Shown piece by piece: positions 16,283-25,211 of a stretch of DNA of 64,000 nt. The first letter of the stretch is position 1. Each line of letters starts with the position of its first letter. Source of the DNA: CAVXJN01 sp963762165 (lineage in GTDB: Bacteria > Pseudomonadota > Gammaproteobacteria > JASBUN01); contig CAVXJN010000004.1 of the NCBI GenBank assembly GCA_963762165.1, positions 124,001 through 188,000 on the forward strand, in the 5' to 3' direction. The position numbers were made by a program, and so were the translations under genes. Under the pieces are notes generated by a model, which saw nothing but the letters and a program-made list of their open reading frames with translations, was not told where the DNA came from and did not search any database.

Positions 16283-17185
16283 ATGGAAAAACGTTACCTC
16301 ATGCATCTTCTGACAGCGTCGGCCAATGCCAGTCCGTTCGATGTCAATATGGCTTACGACGCAGGCTGGGACACGCTGACGCCGTATACCAACCTGGCCC
16401 TGACGGATATCGAGCCCCTGGTCCAGGATGCGATTTTTTCCCGTGGACCGAAAGGTGTGCGGCGCACCGGCATCTTCATCGGCGGCCGCGACGCGGGTCT
16501 GGCCCTGGACATGTTGGACGCCGCCCGGTCGGCAATGGTGCCGCCTTTCGAAGTGGCGGTGTGCGCAGATCCCAGCGGCGCCTTCACCACCAGCGCAGCG
16601 CTGGTCGCCCACGTCGAAGCGTGGCTGCGCAAAGCCCATGGGCTGGAGTTGACCGATGCGCGCATGGTGATTTTCGGCGGCACCGGTCCGGTGGGTGTGA
16701 CTAGCGCGGTGCTGGCGGCGCAGGCCGGCGCCCGGGTGCGCATTGCCAGTCACCAGGGTCTTGCTGCTGCCCGGAATGTGGCCGAGGTCTACAGCCGCCG
16801 GTTTGCAGTGGAGATTGAAGGTGCCGACGCCAGCGATGCGCAGCACAAGCGCACGCTGTTGGCCGATACGGACCTGTTGCTGGCGACCGCCAAAGCGGGC
16901 ATACAAGTGATCGATGCCGAGGACCTGCAACACGCCCGGGTGTTGAAAGTTGCCGCGGACGTCAACGCGGTGCCGCCGGCCGGAGTCGCCGGTATCGGCG
17001 TGCAGGACGATGGCGTGCAATTGCAGTCGGGCTCGGGCAGCGCGGTCGCCATCGGTGCGCTGGCAGTGGGCAATATCAAATACAAGGTGCAGCAGGAGTT
17101 GCTGCGCCGCATGCGCGAATCCGAGGCGGCGTTGTATCTGGATTTTCAGGACGCGTTCGCCGTCGCCCGAGAATATGTCGGCTAA
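16283..17185 (+). CDS. mtdB: NAD(P)-dependent methylene-H4MPT dehydrogenase
   Basis: 300 residues. It oxidises methylene-H4MPT to methenyl-H4MPT, with reduction of NAD(P)+. The N-terminal folate/methanopterin-binding part has LTASANASPFDVNMAYDAGWD and GPKGVRRTGIFIGGRD. A Rossmann domain follows with ARMVIFGGTGPVG (about 127-139). The pattern matches MtdB/MtdA enzymes of methylotrophs. MtdB is chosen over MtdA because the gene sits between beta-RFAP synthase and mch in an H4MPT cluster, but cofactor preference cannot be settled by eye. The ATP-grasp gene that follows starts 11 bases before the mtdB stop. Confidence 0.92.
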   Translation: MEKRYLMHLLTASANASPFDVNMAYDAGWDTLTPYTNLALTDIEPLVQDAIFSRGPKGVRRTGIFIGGRDAGLALDMLDAARSAMVPPFEVAVCADPSGAFTTSAALVAHVEAWLRKAHGLELTDARMVIFGGTGPVGVTSAVLAAQAGARVRIASHQGLAAARNVAEVYSRRFAVEIEGADASDAQHKRTLLADTDLLLATAKAGIQVIDAEDLQHARVLKVAADVNAVPPAGVAGIGVQDDGVQLQSGSGSAVAIGALAVGNIKYKVQQELLRRMRESEAALYLDFQDAFAVAREYVG

Positions 17186-18324
17186 GCGACCGCAGCCAAT
17201 GCTGGTCGTTGCGACGTCCGGCCGCGCTCTGGCGCGCTCTGCTTGCCGGGGCGGTTGGCGGGTGCGCGTGGTCGATTGTTTCGCGGATTTCGACACCCGC
17301 CAGGTACGCCGACCATTGTGTGCGGGTCGCATTCCAACACGACAGTCCCGACCCGCGACAGGTGCTGGCGGCCGTGGGTGACACGCCGCCCGATACCGCG
17401 GTGGTCTACGGCGGCGGATTGGAAGCGCAACCGGATTTGATCGATCGGATTGCGGCTGCTGCGGACCGTTTACGGTAACGACGCCGCAGCAGTGTCCACT
17501 GCTGGCGATCCGGCGAGGTTTTTTCCCTTGCTCCGACGGCTGGGCGTGCCGCACCCGGATACGGTGAACCAGCGCTCCTGAGAAGTACGCCGGGCAATGG
17601 CTTTGCAAGCGTAAGCGCGGCTGTGGCGGCGGCCACGTTCGCTGTTGGCGTTCGGCCGATGCGCCGGCGGACTGCTATTACCAGCGATACGTGGAAGGTA
17701 CGTACCGATGTCGGTGTTGTTTCTGGCCGACGGCGAACGTGCCGAGATCGTAGGATTCAATCGGCAGCTGATCGCCCCGATTGCGGGCGAACGCGCATTT
17801 CGCTATGGCGGCGCCGTCTCGCGGGCACCGTTGGCGCCGGCCGATATCGTGGTGCTGGAACGTGCCGTGGCCGCGCTCACCGTCGCCCTCGGGCTGCGCG
17901 GTCTCAACGGTCTGGACTTTATTGCCGGCAGCGACGGTCCCGTGATTATCGAACTCAATGCCCGTCCCGGTGCCACGTTCGAACTGTACGACGCCGACGT
18001 TCGCGGCGGCCTGCTGAAATGGCATATCGATGCCTGTCGTGGTCTGCTGCCCGGGGCCGCTGAGCGTGGCGGCGAGCGTGGGCGCGTGGCCACGCAATCG
18101 TGTATGCCGAGCAGGAGATCGAGGTGCCGTCAGCACTGCGGTGGCCGGGTTGGATTACGGATCGGCCATGCGCCGGCGAGCGCATCGGCGTCGGCAGCCC
18201 GATCTGCAGCGTCACCGCGCCGGGTCGCGATTTTCACGGCGCGAGCGCGGCGTTGCATGCGCGTCAGGCACGGGTCGCGCAGTGGTTGGATACGTTCACT
18301 GCCCGTCCGACAGCGTGTGGCTGA
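17175..18324 (+). pseudogene. ATP-grasp family protein of the H4MPT cluster, interrupted by several frameshifts
   Basis: The ATG at 17175 overlaps the mtdB end and begins MSAKRPQPMLVVATSGRALA. Coding sense then moves between frames near 17295, 17468, 17580, 17705 and 18083. Recognisable parts in order are VVDCFADFDTR; YADHCVRVAFQHDSPDP; VYGNDAAAV and LLRRLGVPHPDT; the ATP-binding loop WLCKRKRGCGGGHVR; YYQRYVEGT and MSVLFLADGE; LNGLDFI and IIELNARPGATFEL (metal-binding Glu/Asn); and a tail RGHAIVYAEQEIEVP. These are ATP-grasp landmarks of a conserved methylotroph protein of unknown exact reaction, thought to act in methanopterin synthesis. The residues between breaks look intact, so base errors in the sequence may explain them. 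Annotated as broken because no single frame encodes it. Confidence 0.75.
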
Positions 18325-18334
18325 GGTAGAACGA

Positions 18335-19336
18335 ATGTCTGCAACCGAAACGATGCCCCTCGATTGGCGTGAAGCCCCGAGCATCAATGCTCGCGCGGCG
18401 TCACTGGTCGACGGTTTGATCGCCGATGCCGCGGCGCTGCGCCTGCGGGTGAGCCGGGATGCAAGCGGCTGCGCGCTGGTTGACGCCGGCATCGAGGCGC
18501 GCGGGGGCATCGAAGCGGGGCGGCGCATCGCAGAATTGTGCATGGGCGGTCTGGGCACGGTGCGAATCGAATCGTCGGCCTCCATAGCCCATTGGCCGGC
18601 AGCGGTTCATGTGCGTAGCACCGATCCGGTACTGGCATGTCTGGGCAGCCAGTATGCGGGCTGGGGATTGTCTCACGGCGAGGGCAAGGGCGCGTTTTAT
18701 GCGCTCGGCTCGGGGCCGGCGCGCGCCTTGGCGCTCAAAGAGCCGCTGTTCGAAGAGTTGGGTTACCGTGACCAGGCCGAAGCGGCCTGTCTGGTACTGG
18801 AAACCGATCGCATGCCGCCGCGCGAGTTGCTCACCAAAATCAGCACGGCTTGCGGCGTCGCCGCCGAATGCCTGACCGTAGTGGTTACACCGACCCGCAG
18901 TCTGGCCGGTACGACCCAGATCGTTGCCAGGGTATTGGAGGTGGCGCTGCACAAGGTCCACGAACTCGGGTTTCCGCTGGCGCGGGTCGAGGATGGGGCC
19001 GGTGTGGCGCCGCTGCCGCCGCCGGGCAACGACTTTCTAACCGCCATGGGCAGGACCAATGATGCGATTCTGTTCGGCGGCGAGGTTCATCTATTTGTGC
19101 GCGGCGACGACGACGCGGCGCAGCAACTTGCCGAGCAGCTGCCCAGCAGCGCGTCACGGGACTACGGGCGCTGCTTCGCCGAGGTTTTTGCGGCCTACGA
19201 TCATGACTTTTTCAAGATCGACCCGATGCTGTTCAGCCCGGCGCTGGTGCGCGTGAGCAACCTGGATACCGGCAACAGCTTCCGGGCCGGACGTATCAAT
19301 ACAGAACTGTTGGAACGTTCGCTCGGCGGGCTCTGA
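18335..19336 (+). CDS. mch: methenyl-H4MPT cyclohydrolase
   Basis: 333 residues, starting at the ATG at 18335 ten bases after the broken ATP-grasp gene; the open frame extends further upstream but there encodes part of that gene. It hydrolyses methenyl-H4MPT to N5-formyl-H4MPT. Family landmarks are ASINARAASLVD-like (here PSINARAASLVDGLI), DAGIEARGGIEAGRRIAELCMGGLG, the SQYAGWGLSHG segment and the C-terminal NDAILFGGEVHLFV and SFRAGRINTELLERS. Length and motifs fit Mch of methanogens and methylotrophs. The next gene starts at the last base of the stop codon. Confidence 0.94.
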   Translation: MSATETMPLDWREAPSINARAASLVDGLIADAAALRLRVSRDASGCALVDAGIEARGGIEAGRRIAELCMGGLGTVRIESSASIAHWPAAVHVRSTDPVLACLGSQYAGWGLSHGEGKGAFYALGSGPARALALKEPLFEELGYRDQAEAACLVLETDRMPPRELLTKISTACGVAAECLTVVVTPTRSLAGTTQIVARVLEVALHKVHELGFPLARVEDGAGVAPLPPPGNDFLTAMGRTNDAILFGGEVHLFVRGDDDAAQQLAEQLPSSASRDYGRCFAEVFAAYDHDFFKIDPMLFSPALVRVSNLDTGNSFRAGRINTELLERSLGGL

Positions 19337-20262
19337 TGATGCGCAGACTGGCAATCGTCACCGACGATCCCGGTTGGCATGGTGTTCAGCTGGAAGCGGC
19401 GTTCACGCGCCTCGGCTGGCAGGTGACGTTCGTTTCCCTGGGCAGTTGTGCTTTCGATTTGGGCGCTGGCGGTCCCGGCTTGCGGATGCCCGGCTTCGAG
19501 CACCGGCTGCCGGATGGCGTATTCGTGCGCGGCGTGCCCGGTGGAACGCTCGAGGAGGTGGTGTTTCACCTCGACGTCCTGCACGCGCTGCGCGAAGCCG
19601 GCGTCGCGGTCTACAACGACGCGCGGGTAATCGAACGCACGGTCGACAAGGGCATGACCAGCTTCCTGCTGCATCGGGCCGGCATCCCCACACCGGCGAC
19701 CTGGGTCACCGTCGATGCCGCGCACGCACAAGCGATCTTGCTGCGCGAGCATGCCCGGGGCGGCGAGGTAGTGCTCAAGCCGCTATTCGGATCGCAGGGC
19801 AACGGCCTGCTCCGGCTTTCGTCGGGAGATCCGTTGCCGAGTGTGGAATCGGTAGGCGGCGTGTTTTATTTGCAGCGGTTGGTCGATACCGGCAGTACCC
19901 ATTTCGACTGGCGGATCTTCGTTATCAATGGCAGACCGGTGGCCGCCATGCGTCGCGAAGCGGATGACTGGATTACCAACGTCGCCCGCGGCGGCCGGGG
20001 TTGTGGCGCCATCTTGGCGCCCGAGCACGCGGAGCTGGCGGCGCGTACGTCGTTGGCTCTGGGGTTGGGCTATGGTGGTATCGATCTGATCGTGGACAGG
20101 GACGGCTGCCCGTGGGTCGTGGAAGTCAATGGCATCCCAGCATGGAAAGCGCTGCAAGGCGTGTCTCTGGTTCCCATTGCCGACCGTCTGGCTGCCGGTT
20201 TTCACGAGGCGTTCTGCCGCGACGACTTCTGGGACCTGAGGGGAGACGCAAGCGCGCCATGA
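19336..20262 (+). CDS. RimK-like ATP-grasp ligase of the H4MPT cluster
   Basis: 308 residues of the RimK ATP-grasp family. It has an N-terminal pre-ATP-grasp domain (LAIVTDDPGWHG), then ATP-grasp landmarks: ARVIERTVDKGMTSFLLHRAGIPTPATW, EVVLKPLFGSQGNGLLRL (phosphate loop), WRIFVINGRPVAAMRR and the metal-ligand motif VVEVNGIPAWKALQG. RimK-type enzymes form amide bonds with glutamate. In this cluster the probable reaction is alpha-glutamylation of the methanopterin side chain (MptN-like) or a similar step, inferred from context. It begins at the final base of the mch stop and ends in an ATGA overlap with the next gene. Confidence 0.82.
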   Translation: MMRRLAIVTDDPGWHGVQLEAAFTRLGWQVTFVSLGSCAFDLGAGGPGLRMPGFEHRLPDGVFVRGVPGGTLEEVVFHLDVLHALREAGVAVYNDARVIERTVDKGMTSFLLHRAGIPTPATWVTVDAAHAQAILLREHARGGEVVLKPLFGSQGNGLLRLSSGDPLPSVESVGGVFYLQRLVDTGSTHFDWRIFVINGRPVAAMRREADDWITNVARGGRGCGAILAPEHAELAARTSLALGLGYGGIDLIVDRDGCPWVVEVNGIPAWKALQGVSLVPIADRLAAGFHEAFCRDDFWDLRGDASAP

Positions 20263-21173
20263 ATGCCGCTCCCGTCCAAAACCAGGGCAATTCAGAAGAC
20301 TTGGCGCGAGCCTACGTTCGTGCCTGTGATCTGGAATTGCGGGCGCTCAAACCCGGAAACGTACACGTACACGCGCCGGGGCACGGCATGGACGTGGAAG
20401 ACTTCCGTCGCAGCGCCCGGGCAAGTGCACCTTCGCTGGTGGCCACCGGGCAGTCCCTGGGGTGGCGGGTCCATCAAGCGGTGGCTGCCACTCGCGCCGC
20501 ATGCGGCTGCAACACCAATCTCGGCATCGTGCTGTTGGCGGCGCCGTTACTGATGGCAGCCGTGAATGCGCACGCCCGCGGGCTGCGGGCAGCGGTTGAC
20601 CAGGTGCTGCGTGATGCCGATGTCGCCGACAGCGACTGGGTCAATGGTGCTATCCGGTTGGCGGCTCCCGCGGGACTCGGCGAGGCGCCCCGCCACGATG
20701 TCCACGAACCGGCGACCGCCCCGCTGCGCACGGTGATGGCGCAAGCATCGCAGCGCGACAGCATCGCGCGCCAATACAGGTATTCCTATGCCGATCTGTT
20801 CGAATTCGCAGTGCCCCGCTGGCGTCAATTGCGGGCGCGTTGGCGAAGCGACGAGTGGGCCACCACCGGCTTATATCTGGGCCTGCTGGGCCGCCTTGAC
20901 GACAGTCACGTGGCGCGCAAGCAGGGCCTGCAGCAGGCTCGGGACCTGGCTGCAAACGCGGCTCGGTGGGAGACACTGCTACTGCAAGCCAGCTCGCCCG
21001 AAGAAGCCTTTCCGGCGTTGCTGGCCGCAGATCGGACGCTGAAGGCGTCCGCGATCAATCCGGGAACGACTGCCGACCTGACCGTGGCAGCGCTTCTGAT
21101 TGTGTTCATTGAAGAGTTGCTCAGCACCAGCCGCCGGGGAACGGCGTTGGATGCTGCGGTATCCATGAAGTAA
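20259..21173 (+). CDS. CitG/MdcB-like (triphosphoribosyl-dephospho-CoA synthase family) protein
   Basis: 304 residues, from the ATG at 20259 (ATGA overlap with the RimK-like gene). An open frame continues upstream but lies inside that gene. The fold is that of CitG: ACDLELRALKPGNVHVHAPGHGM at the start (the CitG KPGLV-type motif, here KPGNV), CGCNTNLGIVLLAAPL, and a C-terminal KASAINPGTTADLTVAALLI helix. CitG proper makes the prosthetic group of citrate lyase, but there is no citrate lyase here. Homologues sit in most bacterial H4MPT clusters and are presumed to join a ribosyl-phosphate-type unit during cofactor synthesis. The exact step is not established. It lies 28 bases before fae. Confidence 0.82.
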   Translation: MNAAPVQNQGNSEDLARAYVRACDLELRALKPGNVHVHAPGHGMDVEDFRRSARASAPSLVATGQSLGWRVHQAVAATRAACGCNTNLGIVLLAAPLLMAAVNAHARGLRAAVDQVLRDADVADSDWVNGAIRLAAPAGLGEAPRHDVHEPATAPLRTVMAQASQRDSIARQYRYSYADLFEFAVPRWRQLRARWRSDEWATTGLYLGLLGRLDDSHVARKQGLQQARDLAANAARWETLLLQASSPEEAFPALLAADRTLKASAINPGTTADLTVAALLIVFIEELLSTSRRGTALDAAVSMK

Positions 21174-21201
21174 TAACCTGAAACCTAGAGGAGAAGCAAA
21201 G

Positions 21202-21714
21202 ATGGCGAAAATCGATAAAGTCCTGGTCGGTGAGGCATTGGTCGGCGACGGCAACGAAGTGGCTCACATCGATTTGATTATCGGGCCTCGTGGAAGCGCC
21301 GCGGAAACCGCGTTCGTGAACACGCTGACCAATCAGAAGGAAGGCGTCAACGGCCTGCTGGCCGTGGTCGCACCAAATCTGATGGTCAAGCCGGCGACCG
21401 TGATGTTCAACAAAGTGACCATCAAAGGCGCAAAGCAGGCCGTGCAGATGTTCGGCCCCGCGCAGCGCGCGGTCGCAATGGCAGTCGCCGACTGTGTCGA
21501 AGACGGCACGATCCCGATGCAGGAAGCGGACGATCTGTTCATTTCCGTTGGCGTGTTCATCCATTGGGAAGCGGAAGACGACAACAAGATCCAGGATTAC
21601 AACTACGAAGCCACCAAGTTGTCGATTCAGCGTGCGATGGCGGGTCAGCCCACCGCGGCGGAAGTGGTGAAGCAGAAAGGTAGCGCCGAGCATCCATTTG
21701 CCGCGCATTCGTAA
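21202..21714 (+). CDS. fae: formaldehyde-activating enzyme
   Basis: 170 residues, the standard length. It catalyses condensation of formaldehyde with H4MPT to methylene-H4MPT and is normally among the most abundant cytoplasmic proteins of methylotrophs. Diagnostic sequence runs VGEALVGDGNEVAHIDLIIG (with the catalytic-region His at about 22), FVNTLTNQKEG, LMVKPATVMFNKVTIK and GPAQRAVAMAVADCVEDGTIP. A very good ribosome site AGAGGAG precedes the ATG. Its 3' end is followed within 10 bases by a strong hairpin (21723-21755) that may stabilise the fae message. Confidence 0.97.
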   Translation: MAKIDKVLVGEALVGDGNEVAHIDLIIGPRGSAAETAFVNTLTNQKEGVNGLLAVVAPNLMVKPATVMFNKVTIKGAKQAVQMFGPAQRAVAMAVADCVEDGTIPMQEADDLFISVGVFIHWEAEDDNKIQDYNYEATKLSIQRAMAGQPTAAEVVKQKGSAEHPFAAHS

Positions 21715-21722
21715 GCTCGGGA

Positions 21723-21755
21723 ATCGTTGCCCTGCGTTGGTGCAGGGCAACGATC
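21723..21755. repeat. strong hairpin immediately after fae
   Basis: ATCGTTGCCCTGC (21723-21735) is the exact reverse complement of GCAGGGCAACGAT (21742-21754), with loop GTTGGT. A 13-bp perfect stem without a following U-run suggests an mRNA 3'-end stabiliser or processing element rather than a classical terminator. It would allow high fae expression with reduced read-through into the PTPS-like gene. Confidence 0.7.
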
Positions 21756-21796
21756 CAATGCTTCGACCCATCGCGCTTTGGAAATAAAGGTGGCCT

Positions 21797-23029
21797 ATGC
21801 GATGTAAGGAATGCGGTTCGCACCTCGAGCGGATCGACAACGATCATCTGCTGTCTTGTTGCGGCTTGACGTTGCAGGAGTATGCGCTGCGCTACCATAT
21901 GCCGATGGATTTGCTGGTGCACGAAGACCAGGTCAACGGGCAAGACGATCCCAAACGCTACGGGCCGCGGCGCGCGCGTGTTTCCGAAGAGGCGCGCGCC
22001 GTGCTGGCGGGCCTGCGACTGGCCGGAATGTTACGGCACGAGGACAGGTTCGCGGTGGTGCCCGGCGAAGTACGAAGGCTCGACCAACTGCTGTGGGATC
22101 TGCAGCATCTGAGCGCCTTTGGTTTTGAATTCCGGCAGGAATACTATTATGACCGGGACAGTCACCGGGTCGGTGCCCGCAATCGGCTGAAAGCGCCGCT
22201 GGCGAACCTCGCGCCGATCCCTGACGAACGTTTGGCTGCGACCACGGCGCCGGATTTTGCACTCAGCAGCGCGGTCTGTATCGCCCATGTCGGTTATTTG
22301 AACGCCGGTTATTTGTTTCTGGAGTTGCCCAACGTCCGCGATGGCCGGTGCTTCGCCAGCGAGGTCATGCGGAGATTCCAGGTAAAACTGACGGAGTTGG
22401 ATGTGGCCGCGGATGAGCAGGGCATATTGCTGCGGGCCGCGAGCGTCGAGGATTCCCGCGCGCTGCTGGAAGCGTTGCGGTCTCAGCTACTGCAGATTCC
22501 GTACGCGTGGGAGACCTTTTTTGAACAGACCGCGACCGCATCGGTGGTCAAGGAGGTGGTGTTCGATTCCGCCCACTTCATCACCGATCATGCCGCCAAG
22601 TGCAAGAATCTTCATGGGGGACGGTATGTGTTGCATGTGGAAGTCTGCGACCGCATCGACCCCGTGAGCGGCTGCGTGGTGGATTTTGGTTATCTGAAGC
22701 GGGTGGCCAACCGGCGGGTGGTGGACAATTTCGATCACCACACTCTGAACTATGCTGCCACCGAACTGGCATGGCGTTCCAGCGCGGAACTGTTGTGCGT
22801 ATACATTTGGGAGCGACTGATCGACTATCTGCCCAGCTTGTCGCGCTTGACCTTGTATGAGACGCCGCAATCGTGGTGCCACTATCGGGGACCGAGCTTG
22901 GCGGAATTCCAGCTATGTGGCGCGAACCCGCTGCTGACTCACTTCGGCGACGCCGAACTGGGAAGCTCGCCATTGCGCGCTTCGCTGCTGGCGGCGCCGC
23001 TGCCACGGGCGAGCGCCGTCGGCAACTGA
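21797..23029 (+). CDS. PTPS-like protein with extra N-terminal cysteine motif and middle domain
   Basis: 410 residues, about three times the length of a normal 6-pyruvoyl-tetrahydropterin synthase. The first 35 residues have MRCKECGSHL and a Cys-Cys pair (SCCGLTLQEYALRYHMP), like a small zinc-binding knuckle. Residues 36-250 are unrecognised. The PTPS/QueD fold occupies about 250-370: FDSAHFITDHAAKCKNLHGG, VVDFGYLKRV and FDHHTLN. The usual zinc motif HGH is changed to HGG, so one of three zinc-binding His is absent, although the Cys and Asp-His of the active site remain. Zinc binding or catalysis may thus be altered. A normal PTPS with HGH is encoded at 27898-28473. It probably takes part in pterin assembly; the exact role is unknown. 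Confidence 0.72.
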   Translation: MRCKECGSHLERIDNDHLLSCCGLTLQEYALRYHMPMDLLVHEDQVNGQDDPKRYGPRRARVSEEARAVLAGLRLAGMLRHEDRFAVVPGEVRRLDQLLWDLQHLSAFGFEFRQEYYYDRDSHRVGARNRLKAPLANLAPIPDERLAATTAPDFALSSAVCIAHVGYLNAGYLFLELPNVRDGRCFASEVMRRFQVKLTELDVAADEQGILLRAASVEDSRALLEALRSQLLQIPYAWETFFEQTATASVVKEVVFDSAHFITDHAAKCKNLHGGRYVLHVEVCDRIDPVSGCVVDFGYLKRVANRRVVDNFDHHTLNYAATELAWRSSAELLCVYIWERLIDYLPSLSRLTLYETPQSWCHYRGPSLAEFQLCGANPLLTHFGDAELGSSPLRASLLAAPLPRASAVGN

Positions 23030-23159
23030 CGGGATGCCGCCTGCGGCCTGGCGGTATACTGTGAGCTGACGATTACACCGGCCAGGCAGGCGAATGACAC
23101 AGCCCGCGGCAGCCAGCCGGCGGCACGTGGCGGGCCTTACCTGAAATCAGGAGCTTCCC

Positions 23160-24545
23160 TTGACCGTTCCCCCATACACGGAACTGCCTTATCGGCCCGA
23201 CAGCGCAGCGCTATTCGAAGCGCTGGCGGATTCGCCGTGGGCCATGTTCCTCGACAGCGGGGCAGGGAACACGCGGGGGCGATACGATATTCTGGTGGCG
23301 GAACCGCTGGCCACGTTTGTCACCCGCGGCAGCCGCACCGAAGTGCGCACCGGGGCGAACGTCACGGTCTCCGAGGAGGATCCGTTCCTGCTTCTGCGCC
23401 GGGCGCTGCCGCCGGTCGCCGAGTCCAGCGACGGCCTGCCGTTCACCGGCGGCGCGGTAGGTTATTTCGGTTACGATCTGGCGCGGCGGATCGAGCGGCT
23501 ACCCACGTTGGCGGCAGACTCGGAAGGGATCCCCGATTTGGCGGTCGGCATCTACGACTGGGCGGTGGTAGTCGATCACCACGCGCAACGTGCGTACCTG
23601 GCGCGCCACGGCGACGCCTGGAGCCAGTCACGCTGGCAGGAACTGGTGAGGCGTTTCCGCGCGCCGACTTCGTTGCGGCCGCGGGAAGCATTACGCGCGA
23701 CTTCCGAAGTCTGCTCCAATTTCGATCGCGCCGCCTACGGCGCCGCCTTTCGGCGTGCGCAGGAATATATCCGCAATGGTGACTGCTACCAGGTAAATCT
23801 CGCCCAACGTTTCAGTGCGCGGGTACGGGGAGATCTCTGGTCCGCCTACAGGCGCCTGCGGAGTTTCAATCCGGCACCGTTTTCTGCCTATCTGCATCTG
23901 CCGTGGGCGCGCGTATTGAGTGCCTCGCCGGAGCGCTTTCTGCAGGTGCGCAACAAAGTGGTGGAAACCAAACCCATCAAGGGCACCCGTCCCCGCGATC
24001 TGGACCCGGCCCGCGATCGGGCGCTGGCCGAGGAACTGCGCCGGAGTCCGAAGGATCGCGCGGAGAATCTCATGATCGTGGACTTGCTGCGCAACGACCT
24101 CGGCAAGAACTGTGAAACCGGCTCCGTGCACGTGCCGGATTTGTTCTCGGTGGAAAGTTTCGCCACTGTCCACCATCTGGTGAGCACGGTGGCTGGAACC
24201 CTAGCCTCGGACCGCCATGCGGTGGAACTGTTGCGGGATTGCTTTCCCGGCGGTTCGATCACCGGCGCGCCGAAAGTGCGGGCCATGGAAATCATCGAAG
24301 AACTCGAACCCAACCGTCGCGGCGTGTACTGCGGGGCCATTGGCTATATCGGCTTCAACGGCGACATGGATACCAACATTGCCATCCGCACCCTGGTCCA
24401 CTCCAACGACGAGTTGCGCTTCTGGGCCGGAGGCGGCCTGGTGGCGGATTCCACGGAAGAGGGTGAGTGGCAGGAATCCTTGTGCAAGGCGGCGGCAATG
24501 CTGCGCTTGCTGGAGCGCAGTGAGGTCGAGCGTGTGGGTGGTTAA
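23160..24545 (+). CDS. pabB: aminodeoxychorismate synthase component I
   Basis: 461 residues, TTG start with GGAG ribosome site at 23150. It belongs to the chorismate-binding family (PabB/TrpE). Landmarks are GGAVGYFGYDLARRIE, GDCYQVNLAQRFSA, SASPERFLQV, the PIKGTRPR motif (about 279-286; the Lys of PIKGT marks PabB), DLLRNDLGKNCE, FPGGSITGAPKVRAMEII and the C-terminal GGGLVADSTEEGEWQE. It makes 4-amino-4-deoxychorismate from chorismate for p-aminobenzoate, the precursor of folate and of H4MPT. Its position in this cluster suggests that supply of p-aminobenzoate to beta-RFAP synthase is its main task here. No pabA or pabC is next to it. It overlaps the kinase-like gene by 14 bases. Confidence 0.93.
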   Translation: MTVPPYTELPYRPDSAALFEALADSPWAMFLDSGAGNTRGRYDILVAEPLATFVTRGSRTEVRTGANVTVSEEDPFLLLRRALPPVAESSDGLPFTGGAVGYFGYDLARRIERLPTLAADSEGIPDLAVGIYDWAVVVDHHAQRAYLARHGDAWSQSRWQELVRRFRAPTSLRPREALRATSEVCSNFDRAAYGAAFRRAQEYIRNGDCYQVNLAQRFSARVRGDLWSAYRRLRSFNPAPFSAYLHLPWARVLSASPERFLQVRNKVVETKPIKGTRPRDLDPARDRALAEELRRSPKDRAENLMIVDLLRNDLGKNCETGSVHVPDLFSVESFATVHHLVSTVAGTLASDRHAVELLRDCFPGGSITGAPKVRAMEIIEELEPNRRGVYCGAIGYIGFNGDMDTNIAIRTLVHSNDELRFWAGGGLVADSTEEGEWQESLCKAAAMLRLLERSEVERVGG

Positions 24546-25188
24546 GCTCGGCGGCAGTCTCGCCGCCTCGCCGTGTCTCCCCGCCTGGCTGGAAGCCGTG
24601 AGCCGCCATGGCGGCGGCAAAGTCACGCTGGTTCCCGGCGGCGGACCGTTCGCGGATCAGGTGCGCGACCTGCAGCGACGGTGGCGGTTCAGCGATGGCG
24701 CGGCCCATCACATGGCGTTGCTGGCGATGGAGCAGTATGGACGCATGCTGTGCGATATCTGCGCCGCGCTGACGCCGGCGGCTACGCTGGCGGACATGCA
24801 GGCGACCGCAATGGCGGGCCGCGTCGGGGTTTGGATGCCAACCGCGATGGTGCTGGCCGAGCACGACTTGCCCTGCGAATGGGATTTGACCTCCGACAGT
24901 CTGGCGGCGTGGCTGGCCCACAGGCTGGGTGCCAGCAGCTTGCTGTTGGTGAAATCGGTGTCGCCGGCAGGAACCGACGTATCCTGTGTGCAGTTGGCAG
25001 CAGAAGGGCTGGTCGACCCGCTGTTGTGCGGCTTCGTCGCTGAGGCGCCGTTCGCTACCTGGATTTGCGGAGCGCAGGATCACGGCGAATTGCGCAGCGC
25101 CCTGGAAGCCGGTGGCGGTTGCGGCGCCGCTGTGTCGAGCCGCAGCGCTGGCCGCGGCGGTAGCGCCAGCGCCCCCGTCGCCGTCTAG
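24532..25188 (+). CDS. amino-acid-kinase-family protein, MfnE-like
   Basis: 218 residues from a GTG at 24532, with GAGG seven bases upstream, overlapping the pabB end. The amino acid kinase fold is visible: VVKLGGSLAAS (phosphate loop), VTLVPGGGPFADQVRDLQ, LTSDSLAAWLAHRLGASSLLLVKSV, then a short Gly/Ala/Ser tail. Within C1 gene clusters the member of this family corresponds to MfnE, the kinase that phosphorylates aminomethylfuran-methyl phosphate to a diphosphate in methanofuran/methylofuran synthesis. That function is carried over from archaeal work and from the mfnB gene that converges on it 24 bases away. Confidence 0.75.
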   Translation: MWVVKLGGSLAASPCLPAWLEAVSRHGGGKVTLVPGGGPFADQVRDLQRRWRFSDGAAHHMALLAMEQYGRMLCDICAALTPAATLADMQATAMAGRVGVWMPTAMVLAEHDLPCEWDLTSDSLAAWLAHRLGASSLLLVKSVSPAGTDVSCVQLAAEGLVDPLLCGFVAEAPFATWICGAQDHGELRSALEAGGGCGAAVSSRSAGRGGSASAPVAV

Positions 25189-25211
25189 GCATTGCTTACG
25201 GCAGGCGCGCG

